Below are positions 63,348 to 64,000 of a stretch of 64,000 bases of DNA, piece after piece. Source of the DNA: Vagococcus hydrophili (GTDB taxonomy: Bacteria > Bacillota > Bacilli > Lactobacillales > Vagococcaceae); assembly GCF_011304195.1 (NCBI RefSeq), contig NZ_CP049887.1, positions 682,001 through 746,000 of the forward strand, given 5' to 3'. The notes under the pieces were generated by a model. It was not told the origin of the DNA and searched no databases. It was given only the letters and a program-made list of their open reading frames with translations. The number at the start of each line of letters is the position of its first letter. Position 1 is the first letter of the stretch. The position numbers and the translations under genes are program-made.

Positions 63348-64000
63348 TTATGCGATAAGTCCCCATACTAAAGCTGCTAAGATTCCGCCTAAGAATGGTC
63401 CTACGATTGGTACCCATGAATAACCCCAATCAGATTCACCTTTGTTTTTAATTGGTAACAATTGGTGAGCGATACGCGGACCTAAGTCCCTTGCTGGGTT
63501 GATGGCATATCCTGTAGGTCCACCTAATGATAAACCTAGAGATAAGATTAACACACCAACGATTAATGGATTCATGCCATCAGCAAATGTGTATTTAGAA
63601 AATGCTAATAGTGTAAATACTAAAACAAATGTTCCAATTAACTCAGTAATCATATTAGAAATAGGTTTTCTAATGGCTGGTCCTGTAGCAAACGTTCCTA
63701 AGATTGTTGCTTGATCTTCTGTTGCATCATAATGAGGTAAATATGTAATATAAACTAACATACCACCCACAATACCACCGACTACTTGCGCGATGATAAA
63801 TGGTACGACTAAGTTCCATGAGAAGTTACCTGCCACTGCCATCCCAACTGTTACTGCTGGGTTTAAGTGAGCTGGTCCCATAAAGCTGGACATGTATACT
63901 GCCATGGTTACAGCAGCACCCCAACCTAATGTGATAACAACCCAACCAGCACCTTCTGCTTTACTCTTTTTCAAGCAGACAGCTGCTACAACGCCATTCC
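63348..64000 (-). CDS. glpF: Glycerol facilitator GlpF (5' end outside window)
   Basis: The frame runs on past the window edge (NGVVAAVCLKKSKAEGAGW), so the N-terminus is missing. Both NPA boxes are present: HLNPAVTVGM and YAINPARDLGPR. The Asp after the second box marks an aquaglyceroporin rather than a strict water channel. Spans, GGPTGYAINPA and a final VGPFLGGILAALVWGLIA match GlpF. It carries glycerol across the membrane by facilitated diffusion. Confidence 0.95.
   Translation of the reverse strand, partial: NGVVAAVCLKKSKAEGAGWVVITLGWGAAVTMAVYMSSFMGPAHLNPAVTVGMAVAGNFSWNLVVPFIIAQVVGGIVGGMLVYITYLPHYDATEDQATILGTFATGPAIRKPISNMITELIGTFVLVFTLLAFSKYTFADGMNPLIVGVLILSLGLSLGGPTGYAINPARDLGPRIAHQLLPIKNKGESDWGYSWVPIVGPFLGGILAALVWGLIA

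Noticed and set aside
1-64000. CRISPR array, prophage or rRNA/tRNA genes
   Set aside because: No regularly spaced short repeats, no phage structural or integrase genes and no RNA gene signatures were seen on either strand.

Overview
The window is a low-GC, AT-rich chromosomal segment from a Gram-positive member of the Lactobacillales. It fits the Enterococcus/Vagococcus group best. The signs are a GroEL ending in a GGM-type tail, LPxTG, LysM and MucBP surface proteins, a DUF3290/DUF421 pair, RNase J2, an SpxR/YtoI-type regulator, a T-box in front of aspS, and Hol_Tox-type type I toxin loci. This placement is inferred from gene content and protein sequence. No rRNA or tRNA gene was found.

Layout. 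1-1.1 kb: the 3' end of groEL. 1.4-12 kb: an accessory stretch bracketed by two copies of a type I toxin-antitoxin locus (1.40-1.73 and 9.87-10.19 kb). It holds a secreted CAP protein with 78-residue repeats, a large protein built on a 28-residue coiled-coil repeat, two NUDIX paralogues, an alpha/beta hydrolase, a MerR regulator facing a small membrane protein, a YdcF/SanA-like protein whose start may be ATT, and a DJ-1/SRPBCC operon. 12-18 kb: small unknown genes, a GNAT, and two adjacent cell-surface proteins (LysM-MucBP and LPKTG). 18-26 kb: a heterodimeric ABC exporter, a SemiSWEET, an AraC regulator, DUF421/DUF3290 and membrane proteins. 26-37 kb: nrnA, spxR, then divergently a bioY-led six-gene operon, followed by an MFS exporter, rnjB and asd. 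37-51 kb: an LPATG protein, an ABC exporter, DoxX, SNF2 helicase-sbcC-sbcD (sbcC frameshifted), and an ABC-permease-TetR operon. 51-64 kb: a PfkB/TrpF-like/Fe-ADH cluster with a pseudokinase regulator, plsC, a tRNA methyltransferase with a GIY-YIG protein, a YitT protein, aspS with its T-box, a cell-wall amidase, and a glpF gene cut by the window end.

The most notable system is the operon bioY - acyl-CoA ligase - thiolase - two hot-dog proteins - FabG-like SDR (28.45-32.86 kb). It combines a biotin transporter with nearly a full CoA-linked chain-elongation or chain-shortening cycle. A perfect 12-bp palindrome resembling a BirA operator lies just downstream of its candidate -10. Next come the twin type I toxin loci, each with a conserved short leader ORF that ends just before the toxin start; one toxin copy is closed by a stop at codon 2. 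Third is the divergent sugar-kinase cluster, whose DNA-binding regulator is itself a PfkB protein that has lost the catalytic GAGD motif.

Limits: functions come from reading motifs without database searches. Start codons were chosen from visible Shine-Dalgarno spacing and were moved where that evidence was clear.
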